From: Hymenobacter crusticola | GTDB taxonomy: Bacteria > Bacteroidota > Bacteroidia > Cytophagales > Hymenobacteraceae | Direction of reading: 5' to 3' | Length of the DNA stretch: 52,758 nucleotides | Assembly (NCBI RefSeq): GCF_002154225.1 | Contig: NZ_MTSE01000026.1 | Location: 1 to 52,758 of the forward strand | Part shown: positions 25,473-33,265 of the stretch, piece by piece | Position numbering within the stretch: position 1 is the first letter of the stretch | How the letters are laid out: the number at the start of each line of letters is the position of its first letter | Made by a program: the position numbers and the translations under genes | Notes under the pieces: model-generated | What the model saw: only the letters and a program-made list of their open reading frames with translations | The model's database searches: none | What the model was told of the DNA's origin: nothing

Positions 25473-26600
25473 GTGCGTCGTTCGTTTGCGTTTACCTGTA
25501 CTGTGCTCGTGGTGCTGTGGCTGCTGGTGGCCATTGCCTGCGTCCAGATTCCGCCGCATACTTTCTGGCCTGCTGCTTTTGGGGCGCTCACGCTGCCTAT
25601 TGCTCTTGGGCTTAACCTAGCTTTTGTCTTCTACTGGCTGCTACGCAACTGGCGACTGGCAGTGCTGCCGCTGCTGGTGGCGGTGCTCACGTGGCCGCAC
25701 TTTCAGCGGGGGCTAGCCTTGCACCCGTGGCGTACTGTGGAAGCGACCAGCACGCCCGACAACCAAGTGCAGGTGCTGAGTGCCAACGTGCGCATCTTCA
25801 ACGTGTACCCGCAGCTGCGCGACCCCGACCTAGCTTCATCGCGTAATATGGTGCAGTGGCTCGCCGAAAGCTCAGCCGATATCATCTGTTTGCAGGAGTT
25901 TTATAATGAGCCGCGTAATATGCGCAGTCGCGACGGCAACGTATTTCGCACCGTCGAGCAGATTGGGCGCAAGGCAGGGCGGCACGCATTTGTGTCGAAG
26001 AGCCTGACCAATAGCGCCGGCGCGGAGTTCGGTATTGCCATTTTTTCGCGCTATCCAATTTTGCACCGCGGCACCATTTCGTTCGGCAAGCTCACGCAGA
26101 ACCACGCTATGTTTGCCGACTTGCGCTTGCCCGGCGGCGACACCATTCGGGTGTACAACTTCCACTTGCAAAGTATGAGCATGGAAGAGAAAGACATTGT
26201 GCAGAGCTACTCCAGTAAGAGCGGCTTCGAGCAGAAAAGCCGCGGGTTGCTGCGCCGCTTCAAACGCGGGATGATTGCGCGCAGTGTGCAGATCGATACG
26301 CTGGTGCGGCGCTTCGAGCGATGTCGCTACCCGATCTTGCTTTGCGCCGACCTCAACGACTTGCCCTACAGCTACAGCTACGACCAGCTAGCTGATCATT
26401 TCCAGAACGCGTGGGCCACGGTGGGCACTGGTGTAGGTAGTACTTACAATGGCCGGCTACCCTTCATACGCATCGATAATCAGTTTGCTAGCTCCCGCTG
26501 GACGATTGAGGAGTGTCAGGTGCACCGCGAAATCCCGTACTCCGACCATTTTCCCACCACTGCGATTTACGATTTAAAAGCTAGGAGTAAGGGAGATTAA
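25473..26600 (+). CDS. Membrane-anchored endonuclease/exonuclease/phosphatase (EEP) family protein
   Basis: About 375 residues: two or three N-terminal membrane segments (FAFTCTVLVVLWLLVAIACV; FGALTLPIALGLNLAFVFYW; LAVLPLLVAVLTW) then an EEP (DNase I-like) domain. The domain motifs are present: QVLSANVRIFN, IICLQEF with the metal-binding Glu, FGIAIFSRYPIL, VYNFHLQS, LLCADLNDLPYSYSYDQL and the terminal SDHFPTTAIY with the catalytic His. It probably hydrolyses a phosphodiester or phosphomonoester outside the cytoplasmic membrane. The start is uncertain because no ATG is available; TTG 25467 or GTG 25473 are likely, since TTG 25443 lies inside the -7 box. Confidence 0.82.
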   Translation: MRRSFAFTCTVLVVLWLLVAIACVQIPPHTFWPAAFGALTLPIALGLNLAFVFYWLLRNWRLAVLPLLVAVLTWPHFQRGLALHPWRTVEATSTPDNQVQVLSANVRIFNVYPQLRDPDLASSRNMVQWLAESSADIICLQEFYNEPRNMRSRDGNVFRTVEQIGRKAGRHAFVSKSLTNSAGAEFGIAIFSRYPILHRGTISFGKLTQNHAMFADLRLPGGDTIRVYNFHLQSMSMEEKDIVQSYSSKSGFEQKSRGLLRRFKRGMIARSVQIDTLVRRFERCRYPILLCADLNDLPYSYSYDQLADHFQNAWATVGTGVGSTYNGRLPFIRIDNQFASSRWTIEECQVHREIPYSDHFPTTAIYDLKARSKGD

Positions 26601-26969
26601 CACGCACCGCAAAGGCACTCATTTGGGTCTGTGCGGTGCATGTGCTGATGCTTGTGATAAGGTTGCTTTGGTCTGATCACTCTAGTTTTAACCGTCTGAT
26701 AACAAAGCACTGGTATGTATTTCTACGACACCAAAACTGAATAAGATCTATTACTTACTGCAATGCGTTTGTACTGTTCATTGAACTTTATATACTGATC
26801 AACTTGATTTTTGTGCCGCACAAACTAGTAAGAGAACTTTGTTGCTGTTAATAAGCGCAATTTGTTCTTCTGAACGCCACAAAATAAGCTAGTACAAAAC
26901 TTTCTGACGCTTTGAATAGATGAATGATACTCATCTCGATTTTGCGCCGGAAGGCCCATCAAATCTTTC
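26601..26969. other. Intergenic region upstream of cysS
   Basis: AT-rich and without a convincing ORF. A short inverted repeat, GCACCGCA (26604-26611) and TGCGGTGC (26632-26639) with a 20-nt loop, directly follows the EEP gene stop and may be a weak terminator. Nothing else was seen until the cysS -7 box. Confidence 0.45.
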
Positions 26970-26977
26970 TACTTTTG
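26970..26977 (+). promoter_or_regulatory. -7 box immediately upstream of the cysS start
   Basis: TACTTTTG is an exact TAnnTTTG match ending 4 nt before the cysS ATG (26982). A TTTG lies at 26941-26944, but the 25-nt spacing is longer than usual. If used, the mRNA would be leaderless. Confidence 0.45.
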
Positions 26978-26981
26978 CCGA

Positions 26982-28484
26982 ATGCAGCACGCGCTTTCGC
27001 TTTATAATACCCTGACTCGCCGCAAGGAGGCGTTTGAACCTCTTCATCCGCCATTTGTAGGCGTTTATCTCTGCGGCCCGACGGTCTACAACGACGCTCA
27101 CCTTGGCAATGCCCGCGGTCCGGTTGTGTTCGATGTGCTGGTGCGCTACCTGCGCCACCTAGGGTACACGGTGCGCTACGTGCGCAACATCACCGACGTC
27201 GGCCACCTCGAAAGCGACGCCGATGAGGGCGAGGATAAAATCTCGAAGCGTGCTCGCGCTGCCCAGCTAGAGCCTATGCAAGTGGCCGAGTATTATGCCA
27301 ACCGCTACCACAGCCACATGGAAGCGTTGGGCTGCTTGCCGCCCGATATTGAGCCGCGCGCTAGTGGCCACATCACCGAGCAAATCGGGATGATTGAAGA
27401 AATTCTGGCCAACGGCTTCGCCTACGAAGCGAACGGGTCGGTGTACTTCGATGTACCGCGCTACAACGAGCATCACAACTACGGTAAGCTCTCCAATCGT
27501 AACATTGAAGAGCTGCTTGCCGGCACCCGCGACAACCTAGCTGGCCAGAACGAAAAACGCTCACCGCTCGACTTTGCCCTGTGGAAGAAAGCGTCGGAGG
27601 CTCACCTCATGCGCTGGCCTTCGCCCTGGAGCGACGGATTTCCCGGCTGGCACTTGGAGTGCTCGGCCATGAGCCGCAAATACCTAGGCGAGACCTTCGA
27701 CATTCACGGCGGCGGCCTCGACCTAATGTTCCCGCACCACGAGTGCGAAATCGCGCAGAGCCAGGCCAGCCACAGCCACTCCAATGAGGCCCGCGTGTGG
27801 ATGCACAACAACATGATTACGGTGAACGGGCAGAAGATGAGCAAGTCGCTCGGCAACTTCATCACGTTCAATGACCTGTTCAAAGGCGGCGCGGCGGCCC
27901 TGTCGCAGCCCTACTCGCCCATGACGGTGCGCTTCTTTCTGCTGCAAGCCCAGTACCGCAGCCCCATCGACGTGAGCGACGAAGCCCTACAAGCGGCCCG
28001 AAAAGGCTACCGCAAGCTTATGAACGGCCTGCGCTTGCTCGAAAAGCTGCAACTGCCTGAAGGCACTGAGCGCGCCGCCGACACCGAGAAAGCCGATACC
28101 GAACTGCGCAAGTTGGTGGCCGATTGCTTCACTGGCCTGAACGACGACCTCAACACGGCCCGCACGGTAGCTAGCTTGTTCAACCTGCTGCGCAAATTTA
28201 ATGGCTTCGGTGCCAACCTCGCCACGCTGGCCACTGTCAGTGAGGCTGCCTTGCAGGAAGCCGTGCAGGCTTACCGCACCATGGTAACTGACATCCTAGG
28301 GTTGGTCGACGAGCCACGCGCCAACGCCGAAGACCTGCTTAGCCTTACGCTCTCATTCTATCAGGAAGCTAAAGCCACTAAAGCCTACGACAAAGTCGAC
28401 CAGATTCGGGCGGCGCTGAAGGAGCAAGGCATTGTAGTGAAAGACACCAAAGCCGGTGTTGATTGGGCGTACAGCGAGGAGTAA
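26982..28484 (+). CDS. cysS: Cysteine--tRNA ligase
   Basis: Charges tRNA(Cys) with cysteine. The 500 residues show the class I synthetase signatures: the HIGH-type motif HLGNARG, the KMSKS motif QKMSKSLGN, and the zinc-site cysteines and histidine (VYLCGPTVYND; WHLECSAMS; FPHHECEIAQS). The C-terminal helical anticodon-binding part includes ALKEQGIVVKDTKAGVDW. The start MQHALSLYNTLTRRKEAF fits the family N-terminus, so M1 is likely correct although the -7 box is very close. Confidence 0.97.
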   Translation: MQHALSLYNTLTRRKEAFEPLHPPFVGVYLCGPTVYNDAHLGNARGPVVFDVLVRYLRHLGYTVRYVRNITDVGHLESDADEGEDKISKRARAAQLEPMQVAEYYANRYHSHMEALGCLPPDIEPRASGHITEQIGMIEEILANGFAYEANGSVYFDVPRYNEHHNYGKLSNRNIEELLAGTRDNLAGQNEKRSPLDFALWKKASEAHLMRWPSPWSDGFPGWHLECSAMSRKYLGETFDIHGGGLDLMFPHHECEIAQSQASHSHSNEARVWMHNNMITVNGQKMSKSLGNFITFNDLFKGGAAALSQPYSPMTVRFFLLQAQYRSPIDVSDEALQAARKGYRKLMNGLRLLEKLQLPEGTERAADTEKADTELRKLVADCFTGLNDDLNTARTVASLFNLLRKFNGFGANLATLATVSEAALQEAVQAYRTMVTDILGLVDEPRANAEDLLSLTLSFYQEAKATKAYDKVDQIRAALKEQGIVVKDTKAGVDWAYSEE

Positions 28485-28503
28485 AAATATTCACCGGAAC
28501 TTT

Positions 28504-28543
28504 AGAACGTCATGCTAGCTTGCGCAGGCATGACGTTCTTTTC
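28504..28543 (+). terminator. Intrinsic terminator after cysS
   Basis: The 12-bp perfect arms AGAACGTCATGC (28504-28515) and GCATGACGTTCT (28528-28539) are followed by TTTCT. Leaves a 12-nt gap before the next ATG at 28555. Confidence 0.65.
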
Positions 28544-28554
28544 TATAACAACCT

Positions 28555-29592
28555 ATGAGCAAATCGTCTTGGCTAGCGCCCGCGCTGGCTTTCTTGCTGC
28601 TGGCAGCCGGCTCCGGCTGTAACCGCGACAAGCAACAAACCACCGAAACGGTAGAAACGGAAGAAGCCGAAGTGCCCGCCGCACCTAGTTTCGTCGCTGA
28701 CTCAGCTTACGCCTACACGGCCAAGCAAGTAGCGTTCGGCCCGCGCGTGCCCAATTCCAAAGCCCATATTGCTACCGGCGACTGGATCGTGCAGAAGTTC
28801 AAGGCCCTAGGATTAACGGTAAAAGAGCAACCCTTCGATGCTATGGCTTTCGACGGAAAGATGCTGCACTCGCGCAACATCGTCGCGCAGTTTCAGCCGC
28901 AAGCAGCGCGCCGGGTGGCGGTCTTCACGCACTGGGATACGCGCCCCTTCGCCGACAAAGACGACCAGCACAAGAACGCTCCGCTCGATGGCGCCAGCGA
29001 CGGCGCTAGCGGCGTAGGTATTGCCCTGGAAATGGCCCGTGTGCTAGCCGCCCAGCCCGACAGCCTTAAGCCAAGCGTCGGCATCGATTTCATCCTTTTC
29101 GACTCCGAAGACTACGGCTACGACAGCAGCACCCAGAGCGAATTGAAAAACCAGTTGCAAGCCCAAGAGGAGCAGGGCAAATCGAGTTGGTGCCTAGGTT
29201 CGCAGTACTGGGCGCAACACATGCTGCCTGCTAACTACAAGCCCGACTACGGCGTGCTACTCGATATGGTGGGCGCCAAAAACGCCAAGTTCAGCCGCGA
29301 GCAACTCTCTGTGGAAAAAGCGAAGGACGTTGTGGATAAGATGTGGAATACGGCCGCCCAAATCGGCTACTCCGACTATTTTCTCTTTCAAGATAGCCCC
29401 GGCATCACCGACGACCACGTGTACACGAACCAAGCTGGCGTCCGTACCATCGACATCATCGACCACTTGCCCGTCGGCGACGAGTATTTCCCGGCGTACC
29501 ACCACACCACGCAGGACAACATGAGCATCATCGACAAACGCACACTTAAAGCCGTAGGCCAGACGGTGCTCCAGACGATTTATGCCGGATAA
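28555..29592 (+). CDS. M28 family lipoprotein, glutaminyl-peptide cyclotransferase-like
   Basis: 345 residues with a lipoprotein signal (ALAFLLLAAGSGC, Cys22). The zinc-binding pattern of M28/glutaminyl cyclases is present: FTHWDTRPFAD (His, Asp), DGASDGASGVGIALEMAR (bridging Asp), LFDSEDYG (Glu/Asp pair) and LLDMVGA. The WCLGSQYWAQ and LPVGDEYFPAYHHTTQDN segments fit the cyclotransferase branch better than aminopeptidases. It would cyclise N-terminal Gln to pyroglutamate on exported proteins or peptides, or act as a peptidase. In Bacteroidota, N-terminal pyroglutamate formation on exported proteins is known, which makes that role attractive. Confidence 0.82.
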   Translation: MSKSSWLAPALAFLLLAAGSGCNRDKQQTTETVETEEAEVPAAPSFVADSAYAYTAKQVAFGPRVPNSKAHIATGDWIVQKFKALGLTVKEQPFDAMAFDGKMLHSRNIVAQFQPQAARRVAVFTHWDTRPFADKDDQHKNAPLDGASDGASGVGIALEMARVLAAQPDSLKPSVGIDFILFDSEDYGYDSSTQSELKNQLQAQEEQGKSSWCLGSQYWAQHMLPANYKPDYGVLLDMVGAKNAKFSREQLSVEKAKDVVDKMWNTAAQIGYSDYFLFQDSPGITDDHVYTNQAGVRTIDIIDHLPVGDEYFPAYHHTTQDNMSIIDKRTLKAVGQTVLQTIYAG

Positions 29593-29614
29593 TATCTAGC
29601 GTACTCTTGCGTTG

Positions 29615-29648
29615 AAAAACCCCGGCCGCGTGAGCAGCCGGGGTTTTT
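29615..29648 (+). terminator. Intrinsic terminator after the M28 lipoprotein gene
   Basis: The stem AAAAACCCCGGC (29615-29626) and GCCGGGGTTTTT (29637-29648) has a T-run at the 3' side. It lies about 25 bp before the next gene. Confidence 0.8.
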
Positions 29649-29675
29649 TGTTGACGTCTATTCCCAACCTAGCTT

Positions 29676-30962
29676 ATGGTTCGCGTCGAAGATCTGCGAG
29701 TGTCAACGGACGTATTATCGCTAGTCAACTTCACCTACAACAGTGAGGCCGAAAGAGCGCTGTTAGCGTTTCTGCAAAAGGTACCTAGCTCAGTAGATGA
29801 GGTACTGGAGCGGCAAGCAATAATCAAAGGGTTCCTGGCAAACTGGAATGTGCTGGCAGATTTCTCCTACCAGAAAATCCAGTACATGGAAGTGCATAGC
29901 TTCCTAAACGGCGTGAGCGATGGACGTATACCACTCGAAACCAACCACTTCAAAGCGTCTTTGAAACTACTAGTTTCCGAGGAAGTACGGTATGCTATGC
30001 GCGCCAAGTACGTACAAGCGTTGCTCTTCCTACACCGAATTTGGCAGCACTACTTAATACGGTTGTCCACTACGGAGTTTCCAGTGAGCTTCCAGCGCCA
30101 GCTGCTTGTACTGGTTCGTTTCATGGAACGGTTTAGCTTGGAAGCAAATGCTACCGCGATTCAGGAGGATGATTTCACCGCCGCTCGAATGGTCCAGTTC
30201 GCCCGCGCCTTGCAAGCGGTAAGCTTCGCGGAGATGAAGGCGTTTTGGGAGACCTTCTACGATTTTGAAGCGTATTGGTCGCTGGCGAAAGGTATGCTAG
30301 CACATGGTTTATCTTTTCCGCGCTTTCAGGAAGGTACGTTTCAGCTACGGGAGTTCTACCATCCGCTGCTCAAAAACCCCGTTAGGAACACCTTGACACT
30401 ACAAGCTGGTGAAAACGTGTTTCTGCTGACGGGCCCAAACATGTCGGGCAAATCAACGTTGCTCAAAGCCGTGGGTTTATGCGTGTATCTGGCGCACATC
30501 GGGCTAGGAGTGCCAGCCGCCGCTTGCACCTTGCCCTTCTTCAAAACGATTGTGGTCACTATCAACCTCAGCGACAACCTACAGGATGGCTACAGTCATT
30601 TCATGGCGGAGATTCAAAACCTGAAAGCAGTGCTAGTCGCTACCCGCCGCGCCGACAAAACCTTTGCCATCTTCGACGAGCTGTTTCGCGGCACCAATGT
30701 CGACGATGCGCTAGCCATTACCCAAGCTACTCTCAGTGGATTACAAGCTTTTCCGCAATCCTTTTTCTTTATCTCAACGCACTTGCTTCAACTGAAGCAG
30801 CAGCAAGCGCAAAACTCAGTGAAGGAGCATTACATCGACTGCACGTTGCAGGCCGGCGTACCTACTTTCTCCTACAAGCTAAAGCTAGGTTGGTCGGAGC
30901 TAAAAATTGGGAAGGTACTCTTTGAGAAAGAAGGGTTAAACGAACTGCTAAGGGCTAGTTAG
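29676..30962 (+). CDS. MutS-related ATPase lacking the mismatch-recognition domain
   Basis: 428 residues with only the MutS lever/clamp (helical) region (about 1-230) and the C-terminal ABC-type ATPase. The Walker A is LTGPNMSGKSTLL, the signature-like region INLSDNLQDGYSHFMAE, the Walker B FAIFDELFRGTN and the switch STHLLQL. The N-terminal mismatch-binding domain and its Phe-x-Glu are absent, and no nuclease domain is fused, so it is not canonical MutS. Short MutS-like proteins of this type are common in Bacteroidota; their role is not settled. It converges with the S66 peptidase gene, with only 6 bp between stops. Confidence 0.85.
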   Translation: MVRVEDLRVSTDVLSLVNFTYNSEAERALLAFLQKVPSSVDEVLERQAIIKGFLANWNVLADFSYQKIQYMEVHSFLNGVSDGRIPLETNHFKASLKLLVSEEVRYAMRAKYVQALLFLHRIWQHYLIRLSTTEFPVSFQRQLLVLVRFMERFSLEANATAIQEDDFTAARMVQFARALQAVSFAEMKAFWETFYDFEAYWSLAKGMLAHGLSFPRFQEGTFQLREFYHPLLKNPVRNTLTLQAGENVFLLTGPNMSGKSTLLKAVGLCVYLAHIGLGVPAAACTLPFFKTIVVTINLSDNLQDGYSHFMAEIQNLKAVLVATRRADKTFAIFDELFRGTNVDDALAITQATLSGLQAFPQSFFFISTHLLQLKQQQAQNSVKEHYIDCTLQAGVPTFSYKLKLGWSELKIGKVLFEKEGLNELLRAS

Positions 30963-30968
30963 GATGAA

Positions 30969-31877
30969 TTACGTCGTGCTATACGCCACACGTACTCCCG
31001 CCGCGTCCACTATCATCTGCGCCGTGCGGCCGCACACCAGTGCCATATTCTGCGGCTCGTGCCCGACGGGAAAGCCATACGCTACCGGAAAGTTGTACTT
31101 GCCAGCATACGTCTGGATGATTTCGTACGGTGTCTGGCCGAACGGAACGCTGTTGTCATGCGGGTCGGTGAAGTGGCCGACGAGCAAGCCAGCTAGGTTT
31201 TGGAGCTTGCCAGTGCGGTCGAGGTGCACCATCATCCGGTCGATGTTGTAGAGGTACTCGTCAATATCCTCCAGAAACAGGATGCGGCCCGTTGTAGGGC
31301 AGTCGGAGCGGGTGCCGCTGAGGTTCTGTAGCAAGCTGAGGTTGCCGCCTACTAGCTCGCCCGTGGCGGTACCTAGGCGATTAAGCGGGTGCGCAGGGGC
31401 CGCATAGCTCACTTCCTCTCCGAACAGCACATGCCGCAAGCTTTCCAACGATTCTTCGCCGCCGGCTTGGTCAAACAGGAGCGGCATCACGCCATGGATG
31501 CTTTCGTGCTCGAGGGCTAGCAAGTGACAGTTGAGCACCGTCACGTCGCTAAAGCCAGCAATCCATTTTGGATTTTCAGCGAAGCGCGAAAAATCGAGCT
31601 GATCGATGATCCGAGAGGTGCCGTAGCCGCCGCGGGCGCACAAGATGGCCCGAATGTCGGGCGCGTCGAGCATGCGTTGGAAGTCGGCACGACGTAGTTC
31701 GTCAGTTCCAGCAAACTGGTGATACTCCGCCGTCACGGTATCACCTAGCATCACTTCCAATCCCCAACTGGCAAGAATAGCCACCGCCGCCGCTACTTCA
31801 GCATGTGACACTTTGCGCGCAGGACAAACAATCGCAACCCGGTCGCCGGGCCGTAAAGAAGGAGCAGTGGTAGGCAT
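30969..31877 (-). CDS. S66 family peptidase (LD-carboxypeptidase)
   Basis: 302 residues. LD-carboxypeptidases remove the terminal D-Ala from murein tetrapeptides in recycling; MccF-type relatives cleave other amides. The family opening LRPGDRVAIVCPARKVSHAE, the ARGGYGTSRIIDQLDF segment and the catalytic nucleophile in WIAGFSDVTVLN are present. So are the Glu and His parts of the Ser-Glu-His triad (RILFLEDIDEYLYNIDRM; GFPVGHEPQNM). It is cytoplasmic, with no signal peptide. A TAAGTTTG box lies 22 nt upstream. Confidence 0.92.
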   Translation of the reverse strand: MPTTAPSLRPGDRVAIVCPARKVSHAEVAAAVAILASWGLEVMLGDTVTAEYHQFAGTDELRRADFQRMLDAPDIRAILCARGGYGTSRIIDQLDFSRFAENPKWIAGFSDVTVLNCHLLALEHESIHGVMPLLFDQAGGEESLESLRHVLFGEEVSYAAPAHPLNRLGTATGELVGGNLSLLQNLSGTRSDCPTTGRILFLEDIDEYLYNIDRMMVHLDRTGKLQNLAGLLVGHFTDPHDNSVPFGQTPYEIIQTYAGKYNFPVAYGFPVGHEPQNMALVCGRTAQMIVDAAGVRVAYSTT

Positions 31878-31899
31878 AGAACAGCAAGTAAAGCTGCGA

Positions 31900-31907
31900 C
31901 AAACTTA
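31900..31907 (-). promoter_or_regulatory. Candidate -7 box for the S66 peptidase gene
   Basis: TAAGTTTG on the minus strand, 22 nt before the ATG, matches TAnnTTTG. Confidence 0.45.
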
Positions 31908-31927
31908 CCGACAATCTGAAAAAGCTA

Positions 31928-31971
31928 GGGTCCCTTGGGCGCTTAGTTTTGCTAAGTCGTCCGAGGGACCC
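31928..31971 (-). terminator. Nested hairpin after metX, probable terminator
   Basis: An outer stem GGGTCCCT/AGGGACCC (31928-31935, 31964-31971) encloses an inner CTTAG/CTAAG stem. On the minus strand a CTTTTT run follows a few bases after the stem. Located between the metX stop and the S66 promoter. Confidence 0.5.
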
Positions 31972-32000
31972 CAGGGATAAGGTTGCTAAAAGGCTAGCTT

Positions 32001-33035
32001 TTAGGAATGCACTAGTCTACGCGAATAAAATCGCTCTAAGAAACGGGTGATTTGTACAGTCTCAATCAAAAAACCATCATGGCCGAAATGCGACTCCATC
32101 TCCACGTATTGCGCAGTCGGGATGTGGCGAGCCAACAACTGCTGCTCTGCGGGCGGAAACAGCACATCTGAAGTAATGCCAATCACCAAGGTGCGCGCCT
32201 GGATCTGCTTCAAGGCAGCGGCCAAACTACCACGCCCGCGGCCAACGTTGTGCGAGTCCATCGCTTTGGAAAGCGTCACGTAGGTGTACGCATTAAAGCG
32301 CGCCACGAGTTTGTCGCCTTGGTACTGCTGGTAGGAGCTAGCCCGAAACTGGTCGAGTTTATCGCCTTCTACTTCGGCCTGCGTGGTGCCATATGCTTCG
32401 TAGCTGCGGTAGCTCAAAAGCGCCATGGCACGTGCGGCTTTCAACCCATGCTGACCACCTTCCGGCGTTGCCGAGTAGTAAGTCTGGTCAGCCTGAATAG
32501 CGAGACGCTGCGACTCATTGAAGGCGATGCCCCACGGCGAGTGCTGGGCGTTAGTAGCCAGCACCACCAAGTTCTCGAACAATGTAGGCTGCTGAACAGC
32601 CCATTCTAGCGCCTGCTGCCCGCCGAGCGAGCCACCGATAAGCGTATGAATTTTGGAGAAACCTAGGTGCTGGCGGAGCTGGTCGTGCGCCGCTACCATG
32701 TCGCGGATGGTAACCAGCGGAAATGCCTGATAAAGCGGTTCGCTACCCTCCGAAACGGGCGTAAGCGGCCCCGTAGAACCGTAGCACGAGCCTAGCACAT
32801 TGGCACAGATAATAAAGTAATCGGCTGGGTCGAAAAGGTAGCCTGGACCAAACAAGCCCGACCACCACGTCAGCACATCAGCATTAGCGGTAAGGGCATG
32901 GCACACCCAGACCACATTATCCTGGGCCGCATTGAGCGTCCCGTAAGTGTGGTAAGCAACCTGCACAGTTGGTAGCGTGGCCCCGCATTCAAGCTGTAGA
33001 GGTGTAGGCAGATTAAAAAGCTGGCTTTCGGTCAT
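32001..33035 (-). CDS. metX: Homoserine O-acetyltransferase
   Basis: Transfers acetyl from acetyl-CoA to homoserine, the first step committed to methionine in this pathway. The 344 residues form an alpha/beta hydrolase. The nucleophile Ser sits in LIGGSLGGQQALEWA; the Asp in VIGITSDVLFP and the His in MESHFGHDGFLIE complete the triad. Conserved WVCHALTANADV and GSCYGSTGP are present. It lies 230 bp downstream of metY on the same strand, with structured sequence between. The product O-acetylhomoserine is the substrate of MetY. Confidence 0.95.
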   Translation of the reverse strand: MTESQLFNLPTPLQLECGATLPTVQVAYHTYGTLNAAQDNVVWVCHALTANADVLTWWSGLFGPGYLFDPADYFIICANVLGSCYGSTGPLTPVSEGSEPLYQAFPLVTIRDMVAAHDQLRQHLGFSKIHTLIGGSLGGQQALEWAVQQPTLFENLVVLATNAQHSPWGIAFNESQRLAIQADQTYYSATPEGGQHGLKAARAMALLSYRSYEAYGTTQAEVEGDKLDQFRASSYQQYQGDKLVARFNAYTYVTLSKAMDSHNVGRGRGSLAAALKQIQARTLVIGITSDVLFPPAEQQLLARHIPTAQYVEMESHFGHDGFLIETVQITRFLERFYSRRLVHS

Positions 33036-33068
33036 TCATTACAAAAACAAAAGAGCTTCTCAATAGTC

Positions 33069-33141
33069 CAGGTTGAACCGGAACGTTGGCAAGTTGTTAA
33101 CCCACCCCTGAATTGACGTTCGCCAACGTCGGTTCAACCTG
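33069..33141 (-). repeat. Long inverted repeat in the metY-metX gap
   Basis: Arms of 20 paired bases: CAGGTTGAACCG plus ACGTTGGC (33069-33090, with a 2-nt bulge) and GCCAACGT plus CGGTTCAACCTG (33122-33141). The loop is 31 nt. Two further hairpins lie beside it: an imperfect one at 33153-33198 and CAGGCGCAC/GTGCGCCTG at 33222-33251. No coding sequence or riboswitch motif was found here. Confidence 0.7.
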
Positions 33142-33265
33142 AAGACCATTGAAGGATAGTTGAGTTCGGTCCCTCTCAAAAAACCAACTTACTATCCGCA
33201 AACGGCAGCCAATTGGAAGGTCAGGCGCACCCTGGTTAGGTAGTGCGCCTGCCTACGTCTCCTCT

